From Sphingomonas sp. (GTDB lineage Bacteria > Pseudomonadota > Alphaproteobacteria > Sphingomonadales > Sphingomonadaceae), in assembly GCA_017304655.1 (NCBI GenBank), contig JAFKLY010000002.1, positions 620,001-684,000 of the forward strand: DNA of 64,000 nt, given 5' to 3'. Positions 9,145-17,411 of the stretch are shown here, piece by piece. Position 1 is the stretch's first letter. Every line of letters starts with the position of its first letter. Under the pieces are notes generated by a model. It was not told where the DNA came from. It saw only the letters and a list, made by a program, of their open reading frames with translations, and ran no database searches. The position numbers and the translations under genes were made by a program.

Positions 9145-11244
9145 TCAGTAGCGGGCGCGCGCGGTCAGGAAGACGCTGCGGCCCGGCTCGGGGAAGCCGT
9201 CTGTCAGCTGATACAGCTCGTCAAAGGCATTGCGCACGCCCACGCCCAGGCTGATCCGGTCGTTCACGGCATAGTCGATCCGCAGATTGGCCAGCACGTA
9301 GCGGCCGGTCTTGTAATAGGCGGGCAGGTCATTGTTGGCGGTAGCGGGCGTCACAGTCACGCGCTTGCCGGCCCATTCGACGCTGGGGGTGATCTCCAGC
9401 CCCGGCAGCGGTGTCCAGGCGGCATAGGCAAAGCCCTTGTGATTGGGCACGTCCGTCAACTGGAATGCGCGGATGACGCCCCCAACTGGCGCGGTGCCGA
9501 CATCGAAGCTGCGGTGGATGTAGCTGTAATTGGCGCCGAGGGTCAGCGTGCTCAGCACTTCGGCGTCGGCCGAGAGTTCGCCGCCGATATAGTCTGCTGA
9601 GCCGATATTGGTCCGCTGGTTGAGATTGCCGGCGACGCGCACGGAAACCAGCGCATCGGTCAGGTGGGAATAGAAGACCGCGCCGGAGAGGCGCAGCGGC
9701 CCGACGCGCTTGCTGCCGCCGACCTCGACATTGGTGGCGCGCTCGGGCCGCAGCGCGGGATTGGGCAGCGCCGTGCCGAACTGACTGCTGAACCGCTCGA
9801 ACAGGGTGGGGAAGCGGGCGCGCGAGGAAAGGCTGGCATAAGCGGCGCTGCCATCGTCGCCGGTCCAGTCGATCCGCCCCTGGCCGTTCAGCGCGGAGGC
9901 ATTGGCGAGCGCGAAGGAATAGAGCCGGCTGGCACCGGTGCTACCCTGCGGCACGCCATATTCCTCGGCGCGGTCGAGGTCGCGCCAGTCATAGGAGATG
10001 CCGAGCGTCAGCGCGATGTTGTCGCCCAGCTGTGTGCGGTTCTCCGCCGCCATGCTCCAGTTACGCTCGGCGCTCGTCTGCACCGGCTCAGGCGTGCTGG
10101 TCGAGAGGCCGGGGCGGCTGGTCTGCGATTCCGTGTGTTCGTCATGGCGATAATGGAAGGCGATGCTCAGGCGATTGACCGGCAGCAGGTCGATCGCCAG
10201 TTCGGCCGATCCGCCATAAGCCGTGTCGGCATAAGGGCTGTTGAACGCGCGGTTCAGTGTCTGGCTGTTCTGGTTGCGGTTGTCCCAGCTCTTCAACAGA
10301 TTGTCGTAATTGCTGTAAAAGACGCGGGTCTTGAGGTGCGCCTGATCGCTGAGCTGCGTGGTCGAGAGGAAATAGACGCTCTCGATGTTCCAGTAGGGCC
10401 AGCTCCAGTTGCGCAGCGAGGCGTTGGTTGTCGCATCCGTCACATGGAGCGGTGCGTTCTTGTCGCCTTCCTGCCGGGTGTAGCTGATCGAATATTCGTC
10501 GGTCGCATTGGGGGTGAAGCCGGCCTTCACGTTCACGCGCCAGTCGGCTGTGCGGGAGAAATCGCGCGCGCCGCCATCTTCGTTTGCGGTCTTGGCGACG
10601 AAGCTGCCGGGCAGTGTCCAGTGATCGGTGAAATTGCGCGCGAAGCTGGTCTGCGCATACCACATGTCCTGCTTCGTGCCGAGCAGGGCGAACAGCGTGT
10701 AGCCGGCATCGTCGGCATCCCGGTCCAGATTGAGCGTACCGCGCACTTCTGCTTCGATCGCCTTGGTCGGCTTGCGCGTCACGAGATTGATCGCGCCGCC
10801 CATCGCGCCCGGTCCGTCGAGCACGGAGGCATAGCCCTTGGCGACCTGGATCTCGGCGACGTCAGGGGTGAGGAAGCGGCCGAAGTCCAGCCGGTTGTCG
10901 GCAGGCAGGTAGATGCGGATGCCGTCGATGGAAAGCGGCACCTGGAAGCGGTCGAAACCGCGCACGAAGATGAGCTTCTCATTGCGCGAGCCGCCCGAGT
11001 TGGCGGCAGTGACGCCGGGGATCAGGCTCGCCGCCTCGTCCAGCGTGACGCGGTTGAACGTGTCGATCGCCTGCTGGCCGATGCCCGAACTGCCGATGCT
11101 CAGCCCCTGCGCGCGAGAGCCGGTGATGATGATCTCACCGAGACCGAAACTGGTCGACCGGTCTGCCGAGGTCATGTCCTGCGCGTGGACTGCGCTGCCG
11201 GCATGGGCGAGCGCGCTCACAGCGCAAAGCAGGCGAGCGTTCAT
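9145..11244 (-). CDS. TonB-dependent receptor
   Basis: A 699-residue outer-membrane receptor without an STN domain. Signal peptide 1-22 (cleaved near AVHA), TonB-box-like region around LGEIIITGSRAQG, plug with RGFDRFQVPLSIDGIRI and AKGYASVLDGPGAMGGAINLVT, then a barrel ending PGRSVFLTARARY. The plug and barrel style resembles iron/heme or vitamin receptors (inference). The ATG at 11244 has AAGGGA upstream; a TTG one codon earlier is less likely. It is divergent from a two-gene operon encoding a small exported protein and a di-heme peroxidase and shares a 114-bp promoter region with it. Convergent with the upstream STN receptor, with 15 bases between stops. Confidence 0.92.
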   Translation of the reverse strand: MNARLLCAVSALAHAGSAVHAQDMTSADRSTSFGLGEIIITGSRAQGLSIGSSGIGQQAIDTFNRVTLDEAASLIPGVTAANSGGSRNEKLIFVRGFDRFQVPLSIDGIRIYLPADNRLDFGRFLTPDVAEIQVAKGYASVLDGPGAMGGAINLVTRKPTKAIEAEVRGTLNLDRDADDAGYTLFALLGTKQDMWYAQTSFARNFTDHWTLPGSFVAKTANEDGGARDFSRTADWRVNVKAGFTPNATDEYSISYTRQEGDKNAPLHVTDATTNASLRNWSWPYWNIESVYFLSTTQLSDQAHLKTRVFYSNYDNLLKSWDNRNQNSQTLNRAFNSPYADTAYGGSAELAIDLLPVNRLSIAFHYRHDEHTESQTSRPGLSTSTPEPVQTSAERNWSMAAENRTQLGDNIALTLGISYDWRDLDRAEEYGVPQGSTGASRLYSFALANASALNGQGRIDWTGDDGSAAYASLSSRARFPTLFERFSSQFGTALPNPALRPERATNVEVGGSKRVGPLRLSGAVFYSHLTDALVSVRVAGNLNQRTNIGSADYIGGELSADAEVLSTLTLGANYSYIHRSFDVGTAPVGGVIRAFQLTDVPNHKGFAYAAWTPLPGLEITPSVEWAGKRVTVTPATANNDLPAYYKTGRYVLANLRIDYAVNDRISLGVGVRNAFDELYQLTDGFPEPGRSVFLTARARY

Positions 11245-11358
11245 CAATATTCCCTTTTTCTTTTGTGTTGTCAGCCGACTGGCATGAATGCTGTATACTG
11301 ATGGATACGGTTAAATATATACACAAAAATATAGCGTGCACGAAAAGGGACCTGACCG
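11245..11358. promoter_or_regulatory. Divergent promoter region of TonB receptor and peroxidase operon
   Basis: A 114-bp intergenic segment that is conspicuously A+T-rich (around 11310-11335) in an otherwise GC-rich window. It contains TATACT at 11294-11299, a good -10 match on the plus strand, and a TATATATAC stretch downstream. The ribosome binding sites of both flanking genes lie at its edges (AAAAGGGA near 11342-11349 for the plus gene). Sharing one short promoter region suggests co-regulation by a metal or heme responsive repressor. I could not identify a specific operator. Confidence 0.5.
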
Positions 11359-11889
11359 ATGCCGATGACCTTGATGCCCATCTTGTTAGCGCTTGCCGCC
11401 GCGCAGCCCGACCCCGCCGTGCCGACGCAGGCGCAGGCCACTTGTCCCGCGACACCGGCGGCGCTTCCGGCGGAATTGGCCGGCTGGTCGGCGCCCAGGG
11501 CGCTTGCTGCTGCGACAAGACCGGATGGGCTGGGGACGGCGCTTCTGCCAATGGGGCAGGCCGTCGATCTGTCGCTCAGCCCCACGCCGGATGTCGCTTA
11601 TGCCTTGCGACCGGAGCGGCCGGGCGGTTCGGTCAGCCATGGCGGCATGGCGCAGTTTCGGATCGAGACCACCGGCGTCTATCGCGTGGCAATCAGCACG
11701 GCGGCCTGGCTGGATGTGCTGGACAGCGGCAAGAGCCTGACGTCCGTTGCGCATGGTCAGGGGCCGGTGTGCTCGAGTATCCGCAAGATGGTCGACTTCC
11801 GGCTGGAGCCGGGCAGCTACGTGCTTCAGATCGCCGGGAATGGCGCGCCGACGGTGAGGGTGCTGGTCACGCGCGTCCCGACGGCATGA
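11359..11889 (+). CDS. Small exported protein upstream of di-heme peroxidase
   Basis: A 176-residue protein with an N-terminal signal sequence (MPMTLMPILLALAAAQ) and a beta-rich mature part: MAQFRIETTGVYRVAIST, AWLDVLDSG, VDFRLEPGSYVLQIAGNG, VRVLVTRV. The repeated strand-turn-strand pattern and the ending, which resembles a pre-peptidase C-terminal fold, suggest a compact beta-sandwich. It has two Cys and His residues (SHGG, AHGQG) that could bind metal. Sequences like this are sometimes labelled homogentisate dioxygenase in databases; I see no basis for that here. Its stop overlaps the start of the cytochrome gene, so the two are co-translated. Confidence 0.75.
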   Translation: MPMTLMPILLALAAAQPDPAVPTQAQATCPATPAALPAELAGWSAPRALAAATRPDGLGTALLPMGQAVDLSLSPTPDVAYALRPERPGGSVSHGGMAQFRIETTGVYRVAISTAAWLDVLDSGKSLTSVAHGQGPVCSSIRKMVDFRLEPGSYVLQIAGNGAPTVRVLVTRVPTA

Positions 11890-12872
11890 TGCGGGGTGTG
11901 GTCAGTCCGATGCTGGCGGCCGCTGCGTTGCTGACCGCTCTGGTCGCACCGTATTTAGCCGGTGCGCGAGCCGTGGCCCCGCCCGCTGCCGTGGCTTCCG
12001 TCGATCCGGCTCTGGCCGCACGCATCGCGCTTGGCCGGCGCCTGTTTTATGACGGCGATCTGTCGATCGATGGGAGCATGTCCTGTGCTACCTGCCATCT
12101 CCAGCGTCATGGCTTTGCGGAGGGCAATCGCACCCATCCGGGTGTGACGGATGAGCCGGGCCGGCGCAACGTGCCGGGCCTCGCCAATGTTGCGCGGCGG
12201 CGCAGCTTCACCTGGTCTGACAGCACGCTCCGCACGCTGGAGGCGCAGGCGCTCGTTCCGATGCTCGGCGAGCACCCCGTCGAGATGGGCATGAAAGGGC
12301 AGGAGGTTGAATTGGTGCGGCGTCTGGGGCGCAATGCCTGCTATGGGCGGCTGTTCCGGGCGGGTTTTTCAAATCAGGCGGGCAGGATCGACATGGGGAC
12401 CATCACGCAGGCTTTGGCCGCTTTCGAGCGGAGCTTGGTGTCCGCCGATGCGCCAGTCGATCGTTTCGAGCGCGGGGACGTTGAGGCTATCCCGCCGCTG
12501 GCGCAGACCGGACGCGTTCTGTTCCGCAAGCACTGCGCTTCCTGCCATGCGGGGCCAGACCTGACGGATGATCGCTTTCATCGCGTCGAGGCGGTGAGCA
12601 CGCGCGATACGGGACTGGCGGCGGTGACGGGTAACGCGAGCGACAGAGGGCGTTTCCGTACGCCGAGCCTGCGCAATGTCGCGGTGTCCGCGCCCTATTT
12701 CCATGACGGCGAGACACCGACGCTGGGCGCGGCCCTCCGACGGCATCAACGCTTGTCGATCAAGCCCTGGCAGGAAGCGACAATCATTGCCTATCTGGGC
12801 GAACTCACTGACCGGACCTTCCTCAACGACTCACGCTTCGCTTATCCAGATCGCCCATGCGAGGCGCCTTGA
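11886..12872 (+). CDS. Di-heme cytochrome c peroxidase / MauG-like protein
   Basis: A 328-residue periplasmic protein with an N-terminal membrane or signal segment (about 8-26). It has two heme c sites, CATCH (residues 67-71) and CASCH (217-221), the arrangement of bacterial cytochrome c peroxidases and MauG-type enzymes. Around them are the family blocks GRRLFYDGDLSIDGSMSC, FAEGNRTHPGVT, RRNVPGLANVA, RFRTPSLRNVAVSAPYFHDG and ATIIAYLGELTD. Known activities are H2O2 reduction or oxidative modification of a partner protein; the neighbours favour a dedicated partner over general detoxification (inference). Starts at ATG 11886 or 11889 in a TGATG overlap. Confidence 0.9.
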   Translation: MMRGVVSPMLAAAALLTALVAPYLAGARAVAPPAAVASVDPALAARIALGRRLFYDGDLSIDGSMSCATCHLQRHGFAEGNRTHPGVTDEPGRRNVPGLANVARRRSFTWSDSTLRTLEAQALVPMLGEHPVEMGMKGQEVELVRRLGRNACYGRLFRAGFSNQAGRIDMGTITQALAAFERSLVSADAPVDRFERGDVEAIPPLAQTGRVLFRKHCASCHAGPDLTDDRFHRVEAVSTRDTGLAAVTGNASDRGRFRTPSLRNVAVSAPYFHDGETPTLGAALRRHQRLSIKPWQEATIIAYLGELTDRTFLNDSRFAYPDRPCEAP

Positions 12873-12949
12873 TGAGTTCGCTCAGGGCATTGCACGGCGC
12901 AGGCGCATGAGACACAACGGACCATCGGAACGATCTGGAGAGCGATCCC

Positions 12950-13528
12950 ATGGCATCATCCCGCTTGTCTGTCCTGCTAGGATGCGCCGTGCTGATCGGC
13001 ACGGCGGTGGCCACGGCTGCCCCGACTGCATCGTCCACCGCACTGGAACAGCGCGTGCGCGAGTTGCAGGACAAGGAGGAGATCCGCCAGATCCTCATCC
13101 GCTATGGCGAATATCTCGATGCGCGCGATTATGCAGGCTATGCCTCGCTTTTCGCCAGCAACGGCATTTCGCAGAGCGGCTTCGGCGTGGCGGTCGGCCC
13201 GGCCGCCATTCAGGCGATCCTCGAAAAGAATTTGGGCAAGCCTGAGCCCGGCTTCATCAACAAGAGCAATTTTCACCTGATGACGACGGAGGTCGTCGAT
13301 GTTCATGGTGACAAGGCGACGGCACGCTCGCGCTATCTGTTTTTCACCGCCACGCCGGATAACAAGCCGGCCGTGGCGCTGGCCGGGCGCTATGTGGATG
13401 AGTTCGTGCGCGAGAATGGCGTGTGGAAGCTCTATCGCCGCACCAGTCACGGGGTCATTCCCTGGCGCGACGGCAATAATCGCACGCCGCCTGCGCCACC
13501 GGCCGCGGTGAAGGATCTGCGCCAATAA
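12950..13528 (+). CDS. Exported SnoaL-like / NTF2-fold protein
   Basis: A 192-residue protein with a signal peptide (cleaved near ATAAPT) and a single SnoaL-like domain at about residues 30-170: LQDKEEIRQILIRYGEYLDARDYAGYASLF is the typical helix-1/2 block, followed by TEVVDVHGDKATARSRYLFF and GRYVDEFVRENGVWKLYRRT. This fold hosts cyclases, dehydratases, isomerases and ring-hydroxylating dioxygenase small subunits, so no reaction can be assigned. GGAGAG precedes ATG 12950. A Pro/Ala-rich tail ends the protein. Convergent with another NTF2-fold gene 28 bp away. Confidence 0.85.
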   Translation: MASSRLSVLLGCAVLIGTAVATAAPTASSTALEQRVRELQDKEEIRQILIRYGEYLDARDYAGYASLFASNGISQSGFGVAVGPAAIQAILEKNLGKPEPGFINKSNFHLMTTEVVDVHGDKATARSRYLFFTATPDNKPAVALAGRYVDEFVRENGVWKLYRRTSHGVIPWRDGNNRTPPAPPAAVKDLRQ

Positions 13529-13556
13529 GGGAGCGCGCAGATCGCTTGGCCGGCTT

Positions 13557-13946
13557 TCAGAACATTCCGTTCGGATTCGGCCCGCCGGTCACCACATCCT
13601 GCGCCACGTCCCAATGTTCGGCGATAAGGCCGTTCTCGATCCGAAAGATGTCAACGACGGCCCAACCGATATCGTCCGGCCAGCGACGCACATGATAATG
13701 AACGATGACATGGTCGCCGTCCGCGAACATGCGTTTCACATCATGCACGCCCTGCGGATTCTCGCGCCTGATGAAGTCGAGAAAGGCTTTCAGCGGCTCG
13801 CGCCCGGTTTCGACATTGGGATTGTGCTGGATGTAGTCCGCCGCGATGAACCGGTCGACGGCGCCGGAATCCATGGGATTTAGCACCTCGTCGAACAGGC
13901 CGCGCACCAGCGCGAGATTAGCCTGCTCTTCCGCCGTGTAACGCAT
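13557..13946 (-). CDS. SnoaL-like polyketide-cyclase-type protein (NTF2 fold)
   Basis: A 129-residue cytoplasmic protein of the SnoaL family. Features: LALVRGLFDEVLNPMDSGAVDRFIAADYIQHNPNVETG, then FLDFIRRENPQGVHDVKRMFADGDHVIVHYHVR and DIFRIENGLIAEHWDVAQD, which matches the predicted SnoaL-like aldol condensation and ester cyclase branch (the IQHNP and EHWD motifs). ATG 13946 has AAAGGAGAGG upstream. The longer open frame to 14072 has no support. Substrate unknown. Divergent from the MFS transporter. Confidence 0.87.
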   Translation of the reverse strand: MRYTAEEQANLALVRGLFDEVLNPMDSGAVDRFIAADYIQHNPNVETGREPLKAFLDFIRRENPQGVHDVKRMFADGDHVIVHYHVRRWPDDIGWAVVDIFRIENGLIAEHWDVAQDVVTGGPNPNGMF

Positions 13947-14278
13947 GTCCTCTCCTTTTGCGCTCTGGCCATGCGTCCGTAAGACCAGCTTTGCCGCCGC
14001 CGTGCAAGGCTGGGGGGCGGCCAGGGAGGCTCGGCGCGCCAGACGATCGAGCACCGCCAAAGTGCTGCTCAATCTGAGGGCGGAGGATGCTGCCTATCTG
14101 ATCCCGAGCAAGCGCGCGCTTGCGGAAACGCGCGTCGCGGCGTGATCAGCCAAAGTCAAAGGGGGCGTGCATTTGAGCGATGGACAAAGACTGTCGCGCA
14201 AGGCAGGTCCTGAACGGACCAGAAAAGGCGACGGCGCGCAGAGCGACGAGCCGCGAAGGGCGAGGAGAGGGACGCGAT
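13947..14278. other. Intergenic region between SnoaL gene and MFS transporter
   Basis: 332 bp with no supported gene. Short frames exist on both strands but lack ribosome binding sites. It should hold the divergent promoters of the flanking genes. I see a weak stem (GAGCAC with GTGCTC, near 14049-14071) and a purine-rich stretch ending in GAGGAGAGGG that serves as the ribosome binding site at 14262-14271. No clear operator. Confidence 0.5.
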
Positions 14279-15565
14279 ATGGGGTCGAGCACGGCCGCGC
14301 CAGCAAGCGCAGAAGCAACAGGACCACAAGCTGCGCCTCCTGCGACTTTGGTCCAGCTTCTTCTTGTCGCTGTGCTCAGCTTCACCATCATGATCATCGA
14401 TGGCTATGATATCGGCGCGATGCCGATCATCGTGCCGCATCTAGCATCGCTCTGGGGTGTGGCGCCGGCCGCCTTCGGGCCTGCGCTCTCCGCCGTGGTG
14501 ATCGGCCTTGGCCTGGGCGCCTTCCTCTTCGCGCCGCTTGGCGATCGCTTCGGGCGGCGAATGACCACGGTCGTCTCACTGGCGCTCGTCAGCTTCGCGA
14601 CGCTCGGCATGGCCTGGTCGGGTAGCGTCAGCGCGCTGTTCTGGTGGCGCCTGCTCACCGGCGTCGGCCTTGGTACGTGCCTGCCCAATGTGCTGGCCTT
14701 GTTGGCGCAAGTCGTGCCGGCAGATCGGCGCGCGAGCGCGATGACGGTCATTTCCTGTGGCATTCCTTTGGGCGCTGCCGGTGCCGGTCCGGTCGTGCCC
14801 TGGCTGACGATGGCTTATGGCTGGGAAGCGGCCTTCTATGGGCCGGCAATGTTCATGTTCGTGGTGACGGCCTTCGTCGCGCTTTACCTGCGGCAGCTGC
14901 CGGTGCCGGATGCTGCGCCCAGACCGCCGCGCGGCCCCTGGCGCTGGACGGACATTCCGGTGCTCGCGCCGCTGGGCCAAGGCTATGCGTTGCGCACCGC
15001 GATTTTCTGCGGGCTTTTCTGTTTCAACTCGGTGTCCATGTATATGCTCACGAGCTGGCTACCCACGCTGCTGCGCGGTGTTGGCTTCAGTTTCGAGGGC
15101 TCCTCGCTGCTTGCGTCCGTCCTTCAGATCGGCGGATTGCTCGGTGGGTTGGTTCTGGCTGTGCAGATGGATCGGCAGCGCACTGTCGGCGCGCTGCTCG
15201 TCGGCTATGCGGTGGTGGCGCTTTGCCTCGTCGCACTGGCGCTGGTCGCACCCGCCATCGCTGCGTGGGGCACGATCCTGCTGCTCGTCGGCATGGGGGT
15301 TGGCGGCGCACACATGGCAATGCCTGCCGTGGCGGCTGGTATCTATCCCGCCACCATGCTCTCGGCCGGCATCGGCCTGGCGGTCACGATTGCGCGGCTT
15401 GGCGCGATGGCGGGGCCGATGATCGGCGCCGCCCTGGTCGGCGCACAGGTTTCGGCGGGCGGCTTCTTTCTGGTGCTGCTCGCGCCGGTTGCCGGCTGTG
15501 TGCTGTGCGTGCTGGCGTTCGCGCGCATTTTGAAAGCGCATCGATCGTCTGCGCCGACCGGCTGA
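14279..15565 (+). CDS. MFS transporter, aromatic acid:H+ symporter (AAHS) type
   Basis: A 428-residue 12-TM major facilitator. The first TM carries the DGYD motif (IMIIDGYDIGAMPIIVP), the DGxD signature of AAHS carriers such as PcaK and BenK. The TM2-3 loop has GDRFGRR and TM4 has RLLTGVGLGTCLPN. The central loop (PVPDAAPRPPRGPW) splits the two six-TM halves. It would import a benzoate-like or hydroxycinnamate-like acid with protons; the exact substrate cannot be inferred. ATG 14279 follows GGAGAGGG. An upstream open extension of 33 codons is not protein-like. No catabolic genes adjoin, so it is an isolated transporter. Confidence 0.88.
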   Translation: MGSSTAAPASAEATGPQAAPPATLVQLLLVAVLSFTIMIIDGYDIGAMPIIVPHLASLWGVAPAAFGPALSAVVIGLGLGAFLFAPLGDRFGRRMTTVVSLALVSFATLGMAWSGSVSALFWWRLLTGVGLGTCLPNVLALLAQVVPADRRASAMTVISCGIPLGAAGAGPVVPWLTMAYGWEAAFYGPAMFMFVVTAFVALYLRQLPVPDAAPRPPRGPWRWTDIPVLAPLGQGYALRTAIFCGLFCFNSVSMYMLTSWLPTLLRGVGFSFEGSSLLASVLQIGGLLGGLVLAVQMDRQRTVGALLVGYAVVALCLVALALVAPAIAAWGTILLLVGMGVGGAHMAMPAVAAGIYPATMLSAGIGLAVTIARLGAMAGPMIGAALVGAQVSAGGFFLVLLAPVAGCVLCVLAFARILKAHRSSAPTG

Positions 15566-15603
15566 GCCTTGGCGTCTTGGGCAGGGCCATGCTAGCCCGT
15601 GGC

Positions 15604-16074
15604 ATGACCCTTACGACCCGGCCCGCGCTCCTGTTCGTCTGTCTCGGCAACATCTGCCGCTCGCCGCTGGCGGAAGCGGCCTTCCGGCTGGAGGCAGGGC
15701 TGGCGGGTCTCGCGGTGGAGGCGGATTCGGCCGGCACAGGCGACTGGCATGTCGGCAATCCGCCGGACTTGCGGGCGCAGGCGGTGGCGCTGCGCCATGG
15801 CGTGGATATTTCCGGCTATCAGGCGCGGCAAGTGCAACCTGCCGATTTCGAGCGGTTCGACTGGATATTCGCGCTGGATCTGGACAATCTTTCGGCGCTG
15901 CGGCGGCTGGCGCCGACCGCGCCGCGTGCCCGGCTGTCACTTCTGCTCGACATGGTGCCGGGCCGGGAGGGTGAGCCGGTGGCTGATCCCTATTTCGGAA
16001 ATGATGCCGGCTTCGATGTGACCTGGCGGGATGTCTCCGATGCGGCGCGGGCGCTCGTCGCCCGGCTCGGCTGA
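15604..16074 (+). CDS. Low-molecular-weight protein-tyrosine phosphatase
   Basis: A 156-residue LMW-PTP. The P-loop VCLGNICRSP near the N-terminus supplies the nucleophile Cys13 and Arg19 (C-x5-R). The general acid lies in the ADPYFG motif (Asp128). Other family blocks are DSAGTGDWHVGNPPD and RQVQPADFERFDWIFALD. The enzyme hydrolyses phosphotyrosine via a cysteinyl-phosphate. Bacterial homologues act with tyrosine kinases in polysaccharide export, but no such genes are near. An alternative in-frame ATG at 15589 adds five residues. Its last 85 bp overlap, tail to tail, the fatty-acid hydroxylase gene on the other strand. Confidence 0.93.
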   Translation: MTLTTRPALLFVCLGNICRSPLAEAAFRLEAGLAGLAVEADSAGTGDWHVGNPPDLRAQAVALRHGVDISGYQARQVQPADFERFDWIFALDLDNLSALRRLAPTAPRARLSLLLDMVPGREGEPVADPYFGNDAGFDVTWRDVSDAARALVARLG

Positions 16075-16904
16075 GCAGCGGACGCGTCCGGCAGCACGAG
16101 GAGTGCACGCAGGCCGGCACGCACGCTCGGCGCCGTGCACAGGTCGCGCGCCATTGCGCGCCATTCCCGCAGCGCAAGCTGGACCGGATTGTAACTCGCC
16201 GGCTTCCCGAGGACACCATAACGCGGGCGTTCGTCAGTGCGTTCCTCGGCGAAGGTGCCGAACAGCCGGTCGAAGATGATCAGCACGCCGCCGAAATTGC
16301 GATCCAGATAGGCCTGATTGGCGGCGTGGTGCACGCGGTGATGGGACGGGGTGTTGAGCACCCATTCGAGCGGGCCGAGCTTGCCGACAGCCTCGGTGTG
16401 GAGCAGGAACTGGTAGCGCAGGTCGAAGGCGCGCAGCGCGGCCAGCATGAGTGGCGGGCAACCTGCCAGCAGCAGCGGCAGATAGAACACCCAGCCAAGT
16501 GACAGGCCGCTGGTCCAGCCAAGCCGCAGGGAAGCGAGCAGCGTCATCTGTTCGGCGCTGTGGTGTACGGCATGGCTTGCCCAGAGCCAGCGCACATGAT
16601 GGCTGGCACGATGGAACCAGTAATAAGCGAACTCGAACAGCAGGAAGCCGGCGGCCCAGCTGCGCCAGTCATGCAGCGGCCACTGCACCGGCGCGAGACT
16701 TGCGGCGGCAAGGAAAATCCCGCCGATGATTGTGCCGTTCAGAAGGGCGAAGGGGATATTGCCCAGCACCAGGCCGAACGTGGCCAGCGCCGCGCGGCCA
16801 TCATAGCCGCGCCGGGTGCGCTTCCGCCATGCCAGCTCGACCAGCACCAGCAGAAGCAAGGTCGCCAGCCAGAGCGGTGACCGGGAGAGAAGCTCGGCTT
16901 CCAT
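15990..16904 (-). CDS. Sterol desaturase / fatty acid hydroxylase superfamily protein
   Basis: A 304-residue integral membrane di-iron hydroxylase. TM segments lie near residues 10-25, 45-70, 83-100 and 125-150. The histidine clusters HRASHH, HAVHH and HRVHH supply the di-iron ligands. Family members hydroxylate or desaturate lipids (sterols, fatty acids, carotenoids, ornithine lipids); the substrate here is unknown. The C-terminal 35-40 residues, rich in Ala, Ser and Thr after LLVLPDASA, are outside the conserved domain and lie antisense to the phosphatase end. The start ATGA overlaps the EF-hand gene stop, indicating one operon. Confidence 0.88.
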   Translation of the reverse strand: MEAELLSRSPLWLATLLLLVLVELAWRKRTRRGYDGRAALATFGLVLGNIPFALLNGTIIGGIFLAAASLAPVQWPLHDWRSWAAGFLLFEFAYYWFHRASHHVRWLWASHAVHHSAEQMTLLASLRLGWTSGLSLGWVFYLPLLLAGCPPLMLAALRAFDLRYQFLLHTEAVGKLGPLEWVLNTPSHHRVHHAANQAYLDRNFGGVLIIFDRLFGTFAEERTDERPRYGVLGKPASYNPVQLALREWRAMARDLCTAPSVRAGLRALLVLPDASAAQPSRATSARAASETSRQVTSKPASFPK

Positions 16905-17350
16905 CAGCGCGCCCGCTGGTCCCGCATCTGGCTTGCGCGCTCGCGCAGGGCGGTCAGTTCCTGCGCGTCGACCTTGCCGTCCCGATTGGTATCGGCGCGG
17001 TCGAACAGCGGCATGGGTGACTGATCCAGCTCGGCGCGGGAAATGCGCCCGTCATGATTGGCGTCGGCCTCCGCCAGCATCTCGTCGAGCCGCTGGCCGG
17101 CCTGCGGGCGGAATTTGAGGATTCGGCCAAAATCGTCCCGGCTGATGAAGCCGTCGCCATTGCGGTCCATCTCGTCGAACCGCGCGGATCGGGAGGCCTT
17201 GAACTCCGCGCGTGTCACCACGCCGTCGCCATTGGCATCCGCCTGAGTCAGACGAGCGGCCGGGTCGCGCTGGCCAAGCTGGGCAACGGCCGGGGCGGCC
17301 ACGGCCGTGATCCCGGCGATCGAGATGGAAAGGAACAACAGGGTCTTCAT
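16904..17350 (-). CDS. Exported EF-hand calcium-binding protein
   Basis: A 148-residue protein with a signal peptide (to about residue 23, PAVAQ) and four EF-hand loops: DANGDGVVTRAEF, DRNGDGFISRDDF, DANHDGRISRAEL and DTNRDGKVDAQEL. Each has Asp or Asn at positions 1, 3, 5 and an acidic residue at 12, as needed for calcium. It is probably periplasmic, as a calcium buffer or sensor. ATG 17350 has AGGAGATGATCCC upstream. It lies directly upstream of, and overlaps, the membrane hydroxylase gene, so the two are co-transcribed. No direct functional link is known to me. Confidence 0.9.
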   Translation of the reverse strand: MKTLLFLSISIAGITAVAAPAVAQLGQRDPAARLTQADANGDGVVTRAEFKASRSARFDEMDRNGDGFISRDDFGRILKFRPQAGQRLDEMLAEADANHDGRISRAELDQSPMPLFDRADTNRDGKVDAQELTALRERASQMRDQRAR

Positions 17351-17411
17351 GGGATCATCTCCTGGAAAAAGGGCGGCCGCGCGAGGGGGCAGAGCGCGGC
17401 CGCAGGGGAGG

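Noticed and set aside
11359..11889. Homogentisate 1,2-dioxygenase name for the small exported protein
   Set aside because: The 176-residue exported protein lacks the length and His/Glu ligands of that dioxygenase.
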